DNA of 64,000 bases, taken from NCBI GenBank assembly GCA_018806985.1, contig JADANN010000013.1, positions 682,001 to 746,000 on the forward strand. The letters are read 5' to 3'. A program made the position numbers and the translations under genes. This document shows positions 11,545 through 63,966 of the stretch, one piece after another. Below the pieces are notes generated by a model. That model ran no database searches, was not told where the DNA came from, and saw only the letters and a program-made list of their open reading frames with translations. Each line of letters opens with the position of its first letter. Position 1 is the first letter of the stretch. Source of the stretch: Angiostrongylus vasorum. Lineage: Eukaryota > Nematoda > Chromadorea > Rhabditida > Metastrongylidae.

Positions 11545-14500
11545 ATGAGACTATTGATCTTTGAACGATCCTTCCGACATTTTCGACGTTTAGCTACGGC
11601 AGCTGTAGCATCAGCCAAAAAGCCAGCTCGTACAGGACCGAACATAGTGCTTGTGGATGCTGTCAGGACGCCGTTCGTTGTGTCCGGAACGGTATTTAAG
11701 GATCTTTGGGCAGTGGACTTACAGAGAGAAGCCCTTAAAGGTATATTTTCCTAAAAGTTTGTTCTTGGATTTCATAGAAATGTTTTATGAGAAGTTGTTC
11801 ATGCACTGTTCTCTCGTCTTTAGATATTTATGGTTTTCTTTTTTGAATTTCTTATGTGGTCCTTTCAGCGCTAGTTGCTCGCACACAGATTCCATACAAG
11901 GATGTCGACCATGTTATATGCGGTACTGTCATCCAAGAATGCAAAACCAGTAATGTTGCGAGAGAAGCTGCTCTTGAAGCTGGCTTTCAAGACAAAGTTC
12001 GTGTTTTGCGGTACCAGTGACATAAGCTTCTTAGATCTATTTCTTTGGTTTCAATTACATCGCATAGAAGTTTGAGCTATAGTTACCATTTGACCGCTGT
12101 TAGGAAAGTCCTGGTAGACGGTGAAATGGAACCTAAATGGTCTCATTGGATCTCAGTGTTGCTTATCCCATAAAGTTCTTGTTTGTGTACAAGCTAGTGG
12201 TCAATTTTTCTCATACAGATTCCAGCTCATACTGTAACCCTGGCATGTATTTCTGCGAATGTAGCGATAACGTCCGGAATGGGAATGCTGGCCACTGGGA
12301 ATGCCAAAGCGGTCATTGCTGGTGGTGTGGAACTCCTTTCTGATGTACCAATCAGATACAATAGAAAGGTATGTGGTGCTTTCATACTAATTCACATATA
12401 TTTCTGGTAAAGCGTGGCTTATTTCTTTACCACATAGCAATAATGCCGAATGCGCATTGCCTATGCTTATATACTCGAAAGTAATTTTGTTCAAATTTCA
12501 ATTAACGAAGAGGTTAAACCGATGAGATATTGGCTTGCAAGACACGATTGTGTCCTGCTAGTGCATCGCTAGTGTTAGTGGCTGTTCCACTTGCATTAAA
12601 AAATTTGGAAGAAAACTAAAGTTCCTTCCGCTTCTGTCTTTATTTTTTTGGAATTTTGGTATTGAAGGGAAGTGTAGGTTGAAAAGACGTTGTAGAAAAC
12701 TCACTTGTGCCCTTAGAACTGAGGTGCAAGTCCTCATCTGTAAGTGTACTAAGTTTCTAATGCATCATGTGCTGTGAAAGTTGGACCAGATTCGACGTTA
12801 CGTACCTCATTAACCAACCAATTATAGAAACCTTTTTCCAATAAATCTTATTATTTCCACTCATTATTCCAAAAACTCTCGTCTTATCATGCTTACACGT
12901 CGGAAAATATTAATCTCAGACATTGTCATGAGCCATCTCGTACTTATTTTCTGTCTACCTTGAATGTATTAAGTATTACTAACAAGCATCGTATCAAAAA
13001 ACATTTAAGAAATGAATTGGGTGAATTGAGCACATCAGAAATGTTTTTCGAATCACCTCTTTAAGTTTCGTAATAAATCCCATCTTAAATGACATTTGTG
13101 CGATTCGAAATTTCTTGAATACTGCCGAAATATGACGTCATCCCATACGCTGTCAAGAGAAGGACGTTAAGGAACAGATTAGAAAAAGCGATCAAGGAAG
13201 CCAGGATATTTGGCGTGGATATCGATCGACTAAATATGAACGGTAAACGATATAATTAACACATGGAAGTCCTCCAGGATCCTGTAACGGGTCTGTATGC
13301 AAGTGCTTGTTACATGAAAGAAGGTCCTTTTTTCTAATGAAAATATTATTACTAGCAACTCTCTTTTTCAGGCACGTAAAGCCATGTTAGACTTGCAGAA
13401 AGCTAAGACAGTTGTGGATAAGTTGAAACTTGGTTAGCACTTAATTGTCTTTTGTTTAGTACAACTTTTTTTCTTGTCCCCCTGTCAAGTTGTAACTGGA
13501 TGATTGTTAAGGAGGAGACGTACTGAAGAACATGTTTGCTCCTGAATTACCAGCTGTTGCTGAATTTTCCACTGGAGAAACTATGGGGCATAGTGGTGAC
13601 CGACTTGCGGCTGCATTTAATGTTTCCAGGAAGTTCGTTTTTTGTAGTCGCATTATCGTTGTATGTCTAAAGACGACTGATGATTGCGTATTTTCAGTGC
13701 TGTTATTTGAGCTTAAGGAAGGAATGTTGCAATATTCTGCCTTTTATGATAGCTAAATTTAACCCCTTAAAGGGAACAGGACGATTTCGCACTTCGATCT
13801 CACACACTTGCGAAAGCAGCTGCTGATGCGGGGAAGTTGAAAGACATTATTCCTGTGTTTTTAGATGGAAAGAAACCCCAAACCGTTAAGGTATAATAAC
13901 TAAATAGACTTATTATAGAAGAAGTATCATTTTTCCAGTGATTGTTTGCTTTAAATTTAGACTGATAACGGTGTTCGAGTCTCCACACCAGAAAAAATGG
14001 CATCGCTGAAGCCTGCATTTGTGAAGCCGCACGGAACGATAACTGCAGGTCCATTGTTTTCCTTCCTTTTATCGGCGATGACATGCTACCCAACTTCTTA
14101 ATTTTTCTTAAGCAACAATGTTTCTTTAGGCGGTGAGAAGAGTATTATTGATGAAAAGGAGAGATTCCTGATCCTGACCCCCTTTTTGGTTTGGAATGTG
14201 AACTAGTTTTGGGATTTTATGATCTTAACTACTTGTAGCCAACGCTTCCTACCTTACTGATGGTGCATCGGCTTGTCTTATCATGACCGAAGATTTTGCT
14301 TTGGCTAATGGATATAAGCCAATTGCCTATCTAAGAGAATATCAATACGTTGCTCAGGATCCTAAGGACCAACTGCTTCTTTCTCCTGCTTACGTCATTC
14401 CGAAACTTTTAGATAAGGTAATCTGGTCTATTGTTCCAATTTTTTCCTCAATATTTTCTACAAAAATAGTAAATGCTGATAATTCCGATTCCCACTTACT

Positions 14501-15712
14501 TTGATCGTCTAGATGGATTGTCAGAGTTCTGGTTTTCTTATAAGTACACACGAGACTTACAATGTTACTGTTTTCGTAGCCTTTAGGTCGGTCTTGGATT
14601 AAACGATATAAGTGTCTTCGAAATCCATGAGGCTTTTGCCGGACAGGTCTTGGCGAACTTAAATGCCATGGATTCGGATTATTTTTTGCAAGGTTAGGAT
14701 GTGTGGTATTTTTGGATGGTTTGTTTTGGATTTATTTTGATGTCTTTGATTTCACTAATGACTTAATGTTCATCATTCTTGTTAATATCGTAAGAAATTT
14801 TATGATCCGACCATGATTTCCGACCGTTTACTCATCAACGTGTACCGCGTGTAGGGCGGTGGTCGGAGGCTCTATGCAACACATATGGGATCGATCCCTG
14901 CACCCCTAACTCACCAAGCCTTCCATCCCTCCGGGTCGGCAAATTGGTACCAGACTTGCCTAATAGGATAACATCACTGACTGGATACGTCCGTAGCCCA
15001 TTGCGATTCGTAGTAAAGGCCAGATATGCATTCAGTCATCTCTAACGATGCTCAATGAAGTCGAATGCACAGCGCATCCTTCAGGGATTGATGAGCCTTT
15101 TTTACCCATGGAACCTAGTGCCAGTTCGCCATATCCGTAGTAAACAGGTTCCTGAAATTTCTTTCTATGTTTTGAGAACTGCTTATTTCGCCTCAAAGGT
15201 GCTGCACCTCTGGTAGGAGCAAATATCTTGCTTTTTTTCTTTTTGAAAACAGCGTCGTAATCACTTCTCTCTACAGGAACATATGGGTCTTTCAAGTAAA
15301 TTTGGACGTTTGCCAATGGAGAAAATCAACAAGTGGGGTGGATCTCTATCCATCGGTCATCCTTTTGGGGCTACTGGAGTAAGACTTGTGGCTCATGCGG
15401 CTGGCAGACTAAAGGTGCTAATTTCTTTTATTTCTTGGGAAACTTCGCTTTATAGGCTTTCTATTCTATCAACCGTCCTTTTTGGAACTGCTGTTGTATT
15501 TTTGATCTAGAAAAGAAGGAAGCTGTGGAGTAAAAATCCGACTTCAGTAGGTCCAGTCCCTGTCCTTGTTGACTTCATGATTTGGCTCATGATTTTTTGA
15601 ATCTTGCGCTCATCGTATCATTGTTTAGGAAGAGAAAGGACAGTATGCTCTTATAGCTGCCTGTGCTGCAGGTGGTCATGGAGTGGGGATGCTGGTGGAG
15701 GCGTACAAGTAG
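11545..15712 (+). CDS. hadhb: Trifunctional enzyme subunit beta, mitochondrial (3-ketoacyl-CoA thiolase), 11 exons
   Basis: Catalyses the last, thiolytic step of mitochondrial long-chain fatty-acid beta-oxidation, with the alpha subunit. Exons read from splice sites and protein continuity: 11545-11740, 11869-11996, 12219-12368, 13372-13432, 13512-13632, 13773-13890, 13961-14048, 14239-14417, 14587-14692, 15277-15414, 15629-15712. After removing one excess base in exon 9 this gives 455 residues, near the family length. The N-terminus is Arg-rich and amphipathic ([15 protein letters not shown]), as expected of a mitochondrial presequence. Thiolase motifs: nucleophile Cys118 in VTLACIS (exon 3), HEAFAG at 361-366, GHPFGATG with His410 (exon 10), CAAGGHG with Cys440 (exon 11). 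Start: the first in-frame ATG, 2 nt after a possible splice or SL trans-splice acceptor (TTATAG, ending 11542). The introns before exons 5 and 6 end in TTAAG and TTAAAG rather than TTTCAG. The HEAF signature favours HADHB over cytosolic or peroxisomal thiolases. Confidence 0.93.
12369..13371 (+). other. hadhb intron 3
   Basis: Longest intron of the thiolase gene (about 1 kb), AT-rich, ending in CTCTTTTTCAG. No repeat or coding segment was recognised. Confidence 0.7.
14682..14687 (+). other. hadhb: Frame-breaking T run at end of hadhb exon 9
   Basis: Exon 9 ends with six T then GCAAG before the GTTAGG donor. As given, exon 9 leaves one extra base and joining to exon 10 gives a stop at 15297-15299. 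With five T the end reads DSDYFCK, the phase becomes zero and exon 10 continues as [11 protein letters not shown], matching the family. A one-base insertion in a homopolymer is the simplest explanation. Confidence 0.75.
14693..15276 (+). other. hadhb intron 9 with SINE-A
   Basis: The intron carries a SINE-A copy in its first half. The second half (about 15100-15260) is open on the minus strand for about 60 codons of basic, protein-like sequence of unknown meaning. The acceptor is CTCTCTACAG. Confidence 0.6.
14836..15098 (+). repeat. SINE-A copy in hadhb intron 9
   Basis: Head GTGTAGGGCGGTGGTCGGAGG with box B GGGATCGATCCC; tail CTCTAACGATGCTCAATGAAG and TCAGGGATTGATGAGCC. Confidence 0.85.
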
Positions 15713-16436
15713 ATACAAAGACTATGGGCCAGGCACTTGTTTTCCAACAATTCCCCAATGTACATTCTACAACACTCGCTTGGTGTTTTAATGGAACTAT
15801 ATTTATTTATACGATTTTCAATCCTGCAATAGAAGACGTTAATGAATTTGAGTATTATTTCAATGGTTTATAAATCATTGCATGGTCTAGCTCATCACAC
15901 TTGTAGTGCAGTCACCATGTTAGAGGTTGTGTATCCCCATTGAATAGGGCATGAACGAAGTCGGTGAAAATTATGGTTCTTTTCCCTGTATTTGTTGCTT
16001 ATTTTGTAAATAACTTTGCTATACAATCAAAAGTAGCTTATGCTAGCAAGATGGTACTATGTTCTAAGGTCTGTGGAATGTAAAGCTTTTAAATTGCTCA
16101 AAAATTTAATCGATTTGTGAAGATGTGGATGCCATTAAATGCAAAATGATTTGCCGTTTTCTTTATAACCGCAGATTTCCAGCGTTGTAGACGGTAATAA
16201 CAAGTAAAATTTACTCCAAAATGTCCGGTTTCCTATGAGTAGTTTAGGATGTGTAGTTGTGCATAACATTTCTGGCTCAAAAGTGTCTTCTTTTCGGGTA
16301 CAACCCGATTGCAAATCCCTACAGTTGATGGGATATGGTGGAGATTTTGGGGGTAGTTTAACCATACGGTTGAGAAGTGCTTTAATCGTTGATATGCACA
16401 GCTTCACATTATGAAGTCTACGTAGAAACGTTGGTA
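15713..16436. other. hadhb 3' flank
   Basis: No exact AATAAA follows the stop; an AATGAA variant lies at 15841. Nothing else recognised. Confidence 0.4.
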
Positions 16437-16575
16437 GCGATGTAGTTCAGCATGCACAAGACCTTAGTTTGACCTCTTAGGGCGCCCAAGCACCAAAACC
16501 TTCCTTGGTCGTGAAATTGGTCCCAGTCCTTGGTTAAAGCTCGCTCGCTTCAGTTCACAAAAAGCTGAGGACTGA
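16437..16575 (+). repeat. Degenerate SINE-A head
   Basis: Retains a weak TAGTTCAGCATG head and the CCAAGCACC...CCTTCC..GGTCG...AAATTGGT.CCAG body. Confidence 0.4.
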
Positions 16576-17209
16576 CTGTGATAAGCGTCTGAGAACGTTC
16601 TAACACGTCAATCCAACGATTACAGGGAGCATATTTTCGACTGGTATTTAACAACATTCATAGAGAAGCAATGGAGAGGAGAATACGACTACCTCCAGTT
16701 GTTACCACTACAAGACAACGAAGCAGATTGGAAAACTGGCTGAATCCGCACGGGACTTCATCTAAAGCTGTTTCATCTAAATGTTTCTGTGGAAAAACAT
16801 TAGGGATACAGTTGCTGCAGGTGAGTTCGTCACCTAGTCACAACGTAGAAGAGAGAAAAGTAGTATGTTCCTCATTTGTGGACATATGGAAGAGCTCCTA
16901 AAATCTATGATCGTTAATGTCAAGATGACCCAAAAAACTGAATAAGACAAGATCAGCACTCAAGACAACATATCGTAACACAGGAAGGATCCAAACTGTA
17001 TTGAACGAGAAGATCGTCAACGAATTATAATCATCAGGAAAGGACTAATAAGGCTTAAATTGAATTTCGAGCTCTCCGGATATTTCGGGCGTTACAGATG
17101 TACCGTTGAAACCGTCCAACATTGTTTCGGAAAGATAATATTCAGTGTTACTGTAATACTGACAACCTGAATCGGACTTCCACGATTAAAGAGATGTGGG
17201 CCAATACCC

Positions 17210-17545
17210 GCTTTGACAACCTTCGTCGTTTACGTGCCGACTTCAACCTATGACGAAGAAGAAGTCAAAGCGTTCTATATGGACTTGGGGACGCCAGCGT
17301 GGAATCGCACGAGCTGCAGGCAACCGCGAACTAACGTCCGAAATTCAAAACAATGCAGACAGGCGCTAACAGAACGTCTTAAGGAGAGAAGAGCAGCAGT
17401 TATGGTCGAAGCTGCAGAGGCTGGGAAAAGCATTCACAAAGCCCACCGAAGCTGACGAAACAGTTACTACGTCCAGAAAGGCAATGGAGAAAATCATTCA
17501 CGAATACTACTCAGATCTCTTCGATAACCACGCCCAGCTTCCGTC
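17210..17545 (+). mobile_element. RTE retrotransposon relic (endonuclease/RT linker, internally deleted)
   Basis: Encodes TTFVVYVPTSTYDEEEVKAF, typical of the RTE APE endonuclease, joined directly to ERLKERRAAVMVEAAEAGKS and, after a frameshift, SRKAMEKIIHEYYSDLFDN from the linker before the RT domain. Most of the endonuclease is missing. Confidence 0.8.
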
Positions 17546-18599
17546 ATATGAACGGATATGTTGTACAACCGGTTCTATGATTCTGATAAGAAACGTTGCT
17601 GGCAAGAGAAACTTACAATCGCTAGTTCCACGGGGTGTGGATGTTGTAAGATAAACTAATGTTCTAAAAGTGCAAAGCCTTGAAACTGTTTTCAAACTGC
17701 TCCATTATGCTCTGAACACGACGGCTCGATCTCTCCAGAGAAAATCAACGAAAAAAGGACAGAAAAGTGAGACAAAAAGGCTGAAAAGTTTGTTGAAGAA
17801 TACTCATTTCTTTTGATAAATTTACGACCAACCCTGCTCAGAGAAGGTTTGCTGAACTTTCTAGGTGATGGGCATCTAATTACATTAAGGTGAGTAACAA
17901 CTGCACATAAATCGAAGTGCGATGAAAAAACATGCAGGTCCTATAGAATCACAGCTTGAACATCTTCTGTGTTCTTTTTTTGAAAAAAAAGGAAGATTCT
18001 GCAATCATCCAGATAAAGAGAAGGAAAGTATTACAGCAACAAAAATGTTTAACAGAACGCCTAGCTAACACTCTGTGCACATCGTGATCATCGAAAAACT
18101 TTCGGTGTACATACTTGAATGTATGAACGAACAGCTTTTATGAGGTTCGTACAGTTTTCTGACCATTGCATTGTTTAAGTGTTATGTTTGTGGTCTTTGC
18201 AAAAGTTCTCTTCTTTGGAGTTTTGGTAGGATCATTCAACGAGGTTGCAACTTCGATACCGCATGCCGATGGATCTGGAATGCTGGGGCTTCTAGGTCAA
18301 AAGGCTTCCATTAGTAAGGTGGCAACTCCTAAAATTAGCTCTCAGCTGGGCTTCTTGTTGGAGATGTCAAACTCTTTCTTGGATTGCATGACTGGTTAAG
18401 TGATGGACACCTAATTCCACTTCTGTCATAAAGCAGTAAACCAATGGAGTTTACAGCTGTAAATGTGGATAAAACCTTAATGCGTAAGTATTATGCTTCC
18501 AGTTTCGCTTCTAACCAACAAATTTCATTGTGGTTTTTCAGAACCCTGGAACAGCGCTATGGATAATCAGGTTTTCAAGAAATAACTCGTCTAATACAA
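17546..18599. other. Unassigned intergenic sequence
   Basis: A 77-codon open frame at 18166-18399 is not recognised; otherwise nothing seen. Confidence 0.4.
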
Positions 18600-18720
18600 G
18601 TCCGACGCCCAGACGGAACACTATGTGTGGTCGAGAAAGGCAATGAAGAAAATCATTCACGAATAGTGCTCAGATCTCTTCGATAGCCACGTTCACCTTC
18701 CGTCATATGAAATAAAGGAG
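18600..18720 (+). mobile_element. RTE linker relic
   Basis: Repeats the linker of the 17.4 kb relic (AGAAAGGCAATG.AGAAAATC, then CAGATCTCTTCGATA.CCACG). Confidence 0.65.
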
Positions 18721-19024
18721 GATGACGACTTCGTCTTCTTCAAAGCCGCAAAGTCAATGGTGATCCGAGTTGATGCCCCACAGTCGTTCATCCTCACGTT
18801 ATGGTTCTTCGCAGTCGTCTCAGTACTAGTTGTATTCGATTCGGATCATCGGTTCTGAAGAAAACGAGGACGTCCAAACGCTAGCCGAAGAAAGGTTTTA
18901 TAACAAATTCGTATAGGCTGAACAATCTAAACAAACATATTCATCAGTGTTGTTTATTTATTTCATGCGTTGAGAATTGTCACCTAAAAGTGGAAACTGC
19001 GATTTTCAAACGGGTGACTTGGTT

Positions 19025-19170
19025 CTGGAAAACTATCATGTCATAACCACAATGATGCTGAGATATTTGCAAAACTCCAGAACGCAGGTCTCTGCGGTGA
19101 GGATCGAACACACTATTACCCTTTTCCGAAGGCTAACGTGTTTACCACCACATCAGGCGGGTCTTTCGGT
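19025..19170 (-). repeat. SINE-B copy
   Basis: Minus-strand member: ACAATGATGCTGAGATATTTG, then GGATCGAACAC and a CCACCACATCA head. Forms an inverted pair with the next copy. Confidence 0.7.
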
Positions 19171-19334
19171 TCGCCTTTCTCTCAGCTAGTTTTCTATCCA
19201 TCATTGCCATCACCCGTTAATGGGATTAATCTGAACAGCACAAATCGGTGTAGACCCCAGTTAAGCTGAAGCTGTAGTATAAATCACAATGCAGTCACTT
19301 TTTTATTTATTGTTTATTCTATTTTAACGGCACG

Positions 19335-19505
19335 ACATAGTGTCATGGTGTGGTGGTGAACACGTTAGTCCCCGGAAAGGGTAATAACGGGTTTGATCCT
19401 CCCCGCAGACACCTGCGGTCTGGAGTTTTGCAAGTATCTTAGCACCATTGTCGTTATACTCCACATTATACGCTACCATGAAAAAAGAATGGGCAGTAAA
19501 TAAAA
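19335..19505 (+). repeat. SINE-B copy
   Basis: CATGGTGTGGTGGTGAAC head, CCGGAAAGGGTAATA and GGGTTTGATCC box B-like segment, then GGAGTTTTGCAAGTATCTTA. Confidence 0.7.
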
Positions 19506-19828
19506 AAATGACTACACCATGCCATATTTGTTAATGCATGTCTCAGTCAAATAGATGCCAGCTCAATGGGAGGTCGCCCTAGCGGTTTTCATTACCTCTT
19601 TATGGGGTCGTTACGGTATCTGTAATGTGAAAATCGAGGTGCAGGAATGATTCCTCGTTCTCAAATTGTGCGAGCGTTAAATCAACGTTGGGTTGCACTA
19701 TAAATCCTATAAGAAGACAAAACACATACGATTTATTACATTAGCGAAAAAAGTGAAAGAAAACCGGTTATGTTTTGTTTTATTATCAAGATAGGACATC
19801 AGAAGCTTTTTAAAAAGACGACGAACAA

Positions 19829-20040
19829 GGTGATTCGCGTCGATCAATCCCTGATAGACGCAGCATGACTTCGACTCCATTCGTAACATCACAGAGGTAA
19901 TAGTGGCTCACCGATGTATCACGTCAGTACTACTATTCTCCTACATAAATCTGCTAGCAATTTGCCAGCATTACGGATTGTGAGAGCTTGCTTCGACCGA
20001 GGTGCCATATCGAACCATCGATCCATCCGATGAATCTCAA
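19829..20040 (-). repeat. SINE-A copy
   Basis: Tail GTCGATCAATCCCTGATAGA through CACCGATGTATC to the GTGAGAGCTTG body segment; head degraded. Confidence 0.7.
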
Positions 20041-20423
20041 AGATTTTCTTCCAACGTTTTATTTAGAATTCGTTGTTCCCAATGTTGTAATGATTTCGCA
20101 CACACCACAGCAGATCACTAAAACTAATGAATTCAGTCATACTTGTGACTTTCTCTGAAAAGTGGTAGAAATAAAGCGCATCATACCAAAAAGGGTGATG
20201 CTGTTCATGTCACTGGAATTGGGGGGAATCACGTGGGTAGTTCTGGCGTGCGACACGTACGAAAGGGAACTTTATCGGTGCCCGATAGGCTAATAGAATA
20301 GCAAATGGTGGCAGATAATGAGCATATGCCAACTTCAACATGTGTTATTGACACACAATTAGTAGTGCATTACAGTAGATAGACTTATATTCACGTCTAT
20401 CTATTCTCTTTATGGTCAAGCGT

Positions 20424-20682
20424 TTGGCGTTAATCAGTTACATTGGGATGAGCTATGAATTCAACTCCATTTGTAGCATCGTAAAGGTGAATGAATGCAC
20501 ATCTGGCTCCTATGATTTGCAGCGGGCTACCATCAGAGTTTACATCCTTCCAGACAAATCTCGTAGCAATATGACAACACTAAAGAGATAAGAGGGTTTG
20601 TTAGCTCCGAATGGAATTGTACCAACTATCATGTTTATAATGCAGAGCACACTTTAATCACTGCGCTAAATTCGTCCCTCAT
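20424..20682 (-). repeat. SINE-A copy
   Basis: Diverged full-length copy; tail TTGGCGTTAATCAG, head ATCACTGCGCTAAATTCGTC. Confidence 0.65.
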
Positions 20683-21227
20683 TCTTGTTATATGAGGTTA
20701 ATCAATGATTGAAAAATTCAAAGAAACGAAGGGAGCTAGCCGGTTTTTGCGACAAATCCATATGCCGTATTCAGGCAAAACTACGATCGTAATAGGCATG
20801 ACAAACCCTGAATAAACATTAGAGCTTTCCCCTCAAAACCGATAAATTCGGGAATACACAATACTGTTTAGGTTACAGTAGTTCTCGAACATGGCTGAAA
20901 AACTCCAGATTTGTAAGAAAAAGATTTTTCACTGTACGTCCTTCCAAAGAATCTAACTGCACTCTTCATTAGATATCGTGGTGTCCTGGCGCTTTTTGTT
21001 ATAGACAGAACCCTAAAAACTTCAAGAAAGTCCACTATGCACAAAAGCCTAGCTCAACATCCCTAACTTTCCCATGATCTTCTGGATATCACAGAGTTTT
21101 GTGGTTCATTTCACAACTACCGTAATATCCCAGTTTAGTTCAAGGTCGAAGTAATGTTTAGTTTCTCTTCCCAAAGAAGTTCACTTCTGCAAGACCAATA
21201 AGTTAATCGTTGATATAAGGTTCAATG

Positions 21228-21440
21228 GGCGCCTCTAGCACAATAGTTAGAGATGCCCTGCAATACACACGTTTGTGTTTGGTTCGAATCAGTGCCCTGG
21301 ACTCGTCACGCCTTGCAACCATTCACAATCGGCAAATTGGTACCAGACCTGTCTGGGTAGAATCGCAGCACTAACCCGATATTTCGGTAGCCTGTCAGCC
21401 CGCTGCAAGCAATTTTATAGGACAGATACAGAAGTTGAGC
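21228..21440 (+). repeat. SINE-A copy
   Basis: GGGCGCCTCTAGCACAATAG head, GGTTCGAATC box B, body AAATTGGTACCAGACCTGTC. Confidence 0.75.
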
Positions 21441-22044
21441 ATATGACACGTTCCACAAGTACGCCAAAAGCTTTAACGTTTATTCTCCTAAAGGTTCAGC
21501 GGTGAAACAATCTCTTAGTAGAAAAAGTAACGGAAATCTCATTGTAAGCAAAAAAAAAGACCAGATCGGACTCGTAACCGAAACGGAAAGCGCAGATGGT
21601 CATTCGTTAGCCAAACGACACACAATCGATTTTACTAATGGTCGAGCTCCAGATGAATCCTAACAAACTCATTCAGTGACTTAATGAGGTTACCACGGGA
21701 GTTGTTCTCCGATTTCAAGTGGAATGAACTCAACGCCAAACAAAGGCTACAATCACTAAATGTTGTAACGACCCGCTAAGATCCACAAAACATAACTGGC
21801 TTCTGGAACACTATTTTTAAAGGTTTTCTACAAAATTGTTTAATATGTTGTTGGTGGTTCGAAAATCCACGAAGAAAAGAATCAAAAAATCCTAAGCAGC
21901 GAAGTTCACCGGAGAAGGAACACCCCTCCGGTGGTGATTTCAACCATTGAAACCTTAGTGAATGTTTTTTCTTAGAAATCCATGAGATAGGTTCTTGCAA
22001 CTCGCTATTTTCTTCATTGGCACATATGTTATTATACAGTATTT

Positions 22045-22200
22045 ATTTATAACAGCTGACGTTTCTGCGGATTTCGCCTTCTGAGAGCCCGGAAAAGTCA
22101 AGCTGACTGCAATCGACCTAGCCGGACACGTCCATAACAAAAAATGGAAAGAACACGAAACCAGGATTTCAGTCGCAATAAACACAGAAAAGAAATTCAA
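22045..22200 (-). mobile_element. Penelope-like terminal relic
   Basis: CAGCTGACGTTTCTGCGGAT followed by the shared 3' region (AGCCCGGAAAAGTCAAG). Confidence 0.65.
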
Positions 22201-22470
22201 AAAATAATTTCGGACGATTTCAAGAAGACGAATTAATTGCTTTTTAATTGTCGGTTTCTCAGGAATTCTACGGAAGCCACGACCCATTACCGTGGGAGCA
22301 CCGGGATAACGACTAGGCCAACATGTTTTCTTATTGAAAAGGAACAAACGTAAGAAAAAGAACGTAAAGTAGAAGAGCTGTAAGGCTTTGGAAAATGTTG
22401 TAGAACTATTCGGGACAATGTTCAACTTAAGGAATTCTATGAAACGTATTCATCTAAAGTATACGAGCAT

Positions 22471-22850
22471 ACCTCCTAACGGTTTACCGCCTCATCGTGG
22501 CTGGCGAAGTGTTCCTGTCGACTGCGATGTACAGTGGGGGAATTCGTCCACCTGGCAGGGTCTCCCAGGCTGAGAAGGAGTCTGGCGTTTCCATCAGGAA
22601 GTCTAGCTAAGAGTAAACCAATACCAGGATCCAGCACCGTCCTGGTATCAAAGTCGCATAGTGGTAAATCTCCCTGTGATCCACAAGGGCTGCGACTGCT
22701 TGTGGTAGTGACGACCTGGGGCAGACTTTGGCCAGACTGTCCTCGAGATTCCAGGGAACCACAATGGCTCAACCAACAAATCTCCGAAAAATGGTGATTA
22801 TGCTGGGGGCCCGCACAACTAGTGAGGACGGGCCGTTCAAGCATCAAGTA
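22471..22850 (+). repeat. SINE-C copy
   Basis: Starts CCTCCTAACGGTTTACCGCC and ends GGACGGGCCGTTCAAGCATC; about 380 bp. Confidence 0.8.
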
Positions 22851-23439
22851 AGTAGTATGAGCATGAAACACACTGTCCTAAGGAACGAATTCTGAGCGAT
22901 ATTTTTTTCTTCATTCGCAATCGGCCATTTCAGCAAAAAAAATCTGGCATCGGATCCCTGAGCGGAATGAATTGCCGTGGGACCAAAGTCTCGGTGTTGA
23001 TTCATCTAATGAGCACAGAAACCAGCTGGTTTGGAAAACCCTCGAGTCAAGGCGAACAGTATTTTTTTTACCGACTTAATTTTGTTTATATCAGTCCATG
23101 TATGAGTCTTATTAATTCTATACCAGAAATATCCATCGTCTCAGCAGCGTTTCCATCGATTTTGCTAGGTGTTAAAGCTTATCGCCATTAATATAATCAT
23201 CTAGACACTCCGTTAATCAAATCACACACTTCAGGAGCTTCGTCTCTTGCAAAGATAGATTCGCAACACTTTCATCTCGTCGACAGAATTAACTGTTGGT
23301 GACTTTAATGGGGTAGTTTTGAAAGAAGCTTGAGCCTCACATCTTCCAGGATGGACACTCAGAACACGTCGAATTCGCGTCCAGAGATCAGCATTCTGTC
23401 TTTTGTGTTGAGATCCTCCTGCATAAGTGCTAAAGACAT

Positions 23440-23656
23440 TGGCGAGTCAGGTGGGTGTCCGATTAGGAAGTGGCAAAGCAGAGACGTCGAGGGAGAGAGG
23501 GAGGTTATATCGTTGTTGCGGCGGTCGGCAACGAGTCAGAGAGCGCAGAGGAACCGGCGCGTCCGGCATATCCCTCCGTTGGCCCCTCATCCTGATCGTC
23601 CCCCAGTTGGTCGCTAACGTCGTCATGATTCTGAAGTCGAAGTGAACGAAGCCGTG
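23440..23656 (+). promoter_or_regulatory. GC-rich 5' leader / promoter-proximal region of CLASP gene with short uORF
   Basis: This stretch is clearly richer in GC than its surroundings and lies just before the CLASP start codon. It contains a seven-codon upstream ORF including stop (ATG 23625, TGA 23643-23645) ending 11 nt before the main ATG. No TATA box or transcription start could be assigned. Confidence 0.4.
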
Positions 23657-63831
<40,175 letters not shown>

Positions 63832-63927
63832 GTGTGTTCTTAATATCTAGCTAGAACAGCTTTTTGTTTAACATGTTTTTTTTCTTCGGAGATAATCTAT
63901 GTCAATATCCTGGAGTTTTTTGTATTA

Positions 63928-63966
63928 CAACCACATTGTTGCTGAGATATTTGCAAAACTCCGAAA
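63928..63966 (-). repeat. SINE-B fragment at window edge
   Basis: ACAACCACATTGTTGCTGAG, GCAAAACTCCG, then an A-rich stretch. Confidence 0.55.

Noticed and set aside
11426..11545. Upstream ATG before the thiolase start, and similarity of 11425-11450 to 18757-18790
   Set aside because: The ATG is out of frame with the thiolase and the shared segment is only about 24 bp, too short to assign.
11411..15712. Thiolase and CLASP as one operon
   Set aside because: They are about 8 kb apart with dense repeats between; nematode operon spacing is usually far shorter.
21955..22425. 156-codon minus-strand frame
   Set aside because: Overlaps a PLE terminal relic (AKSAETSA is the ribozyme-like terminus translated); no conserved domain.
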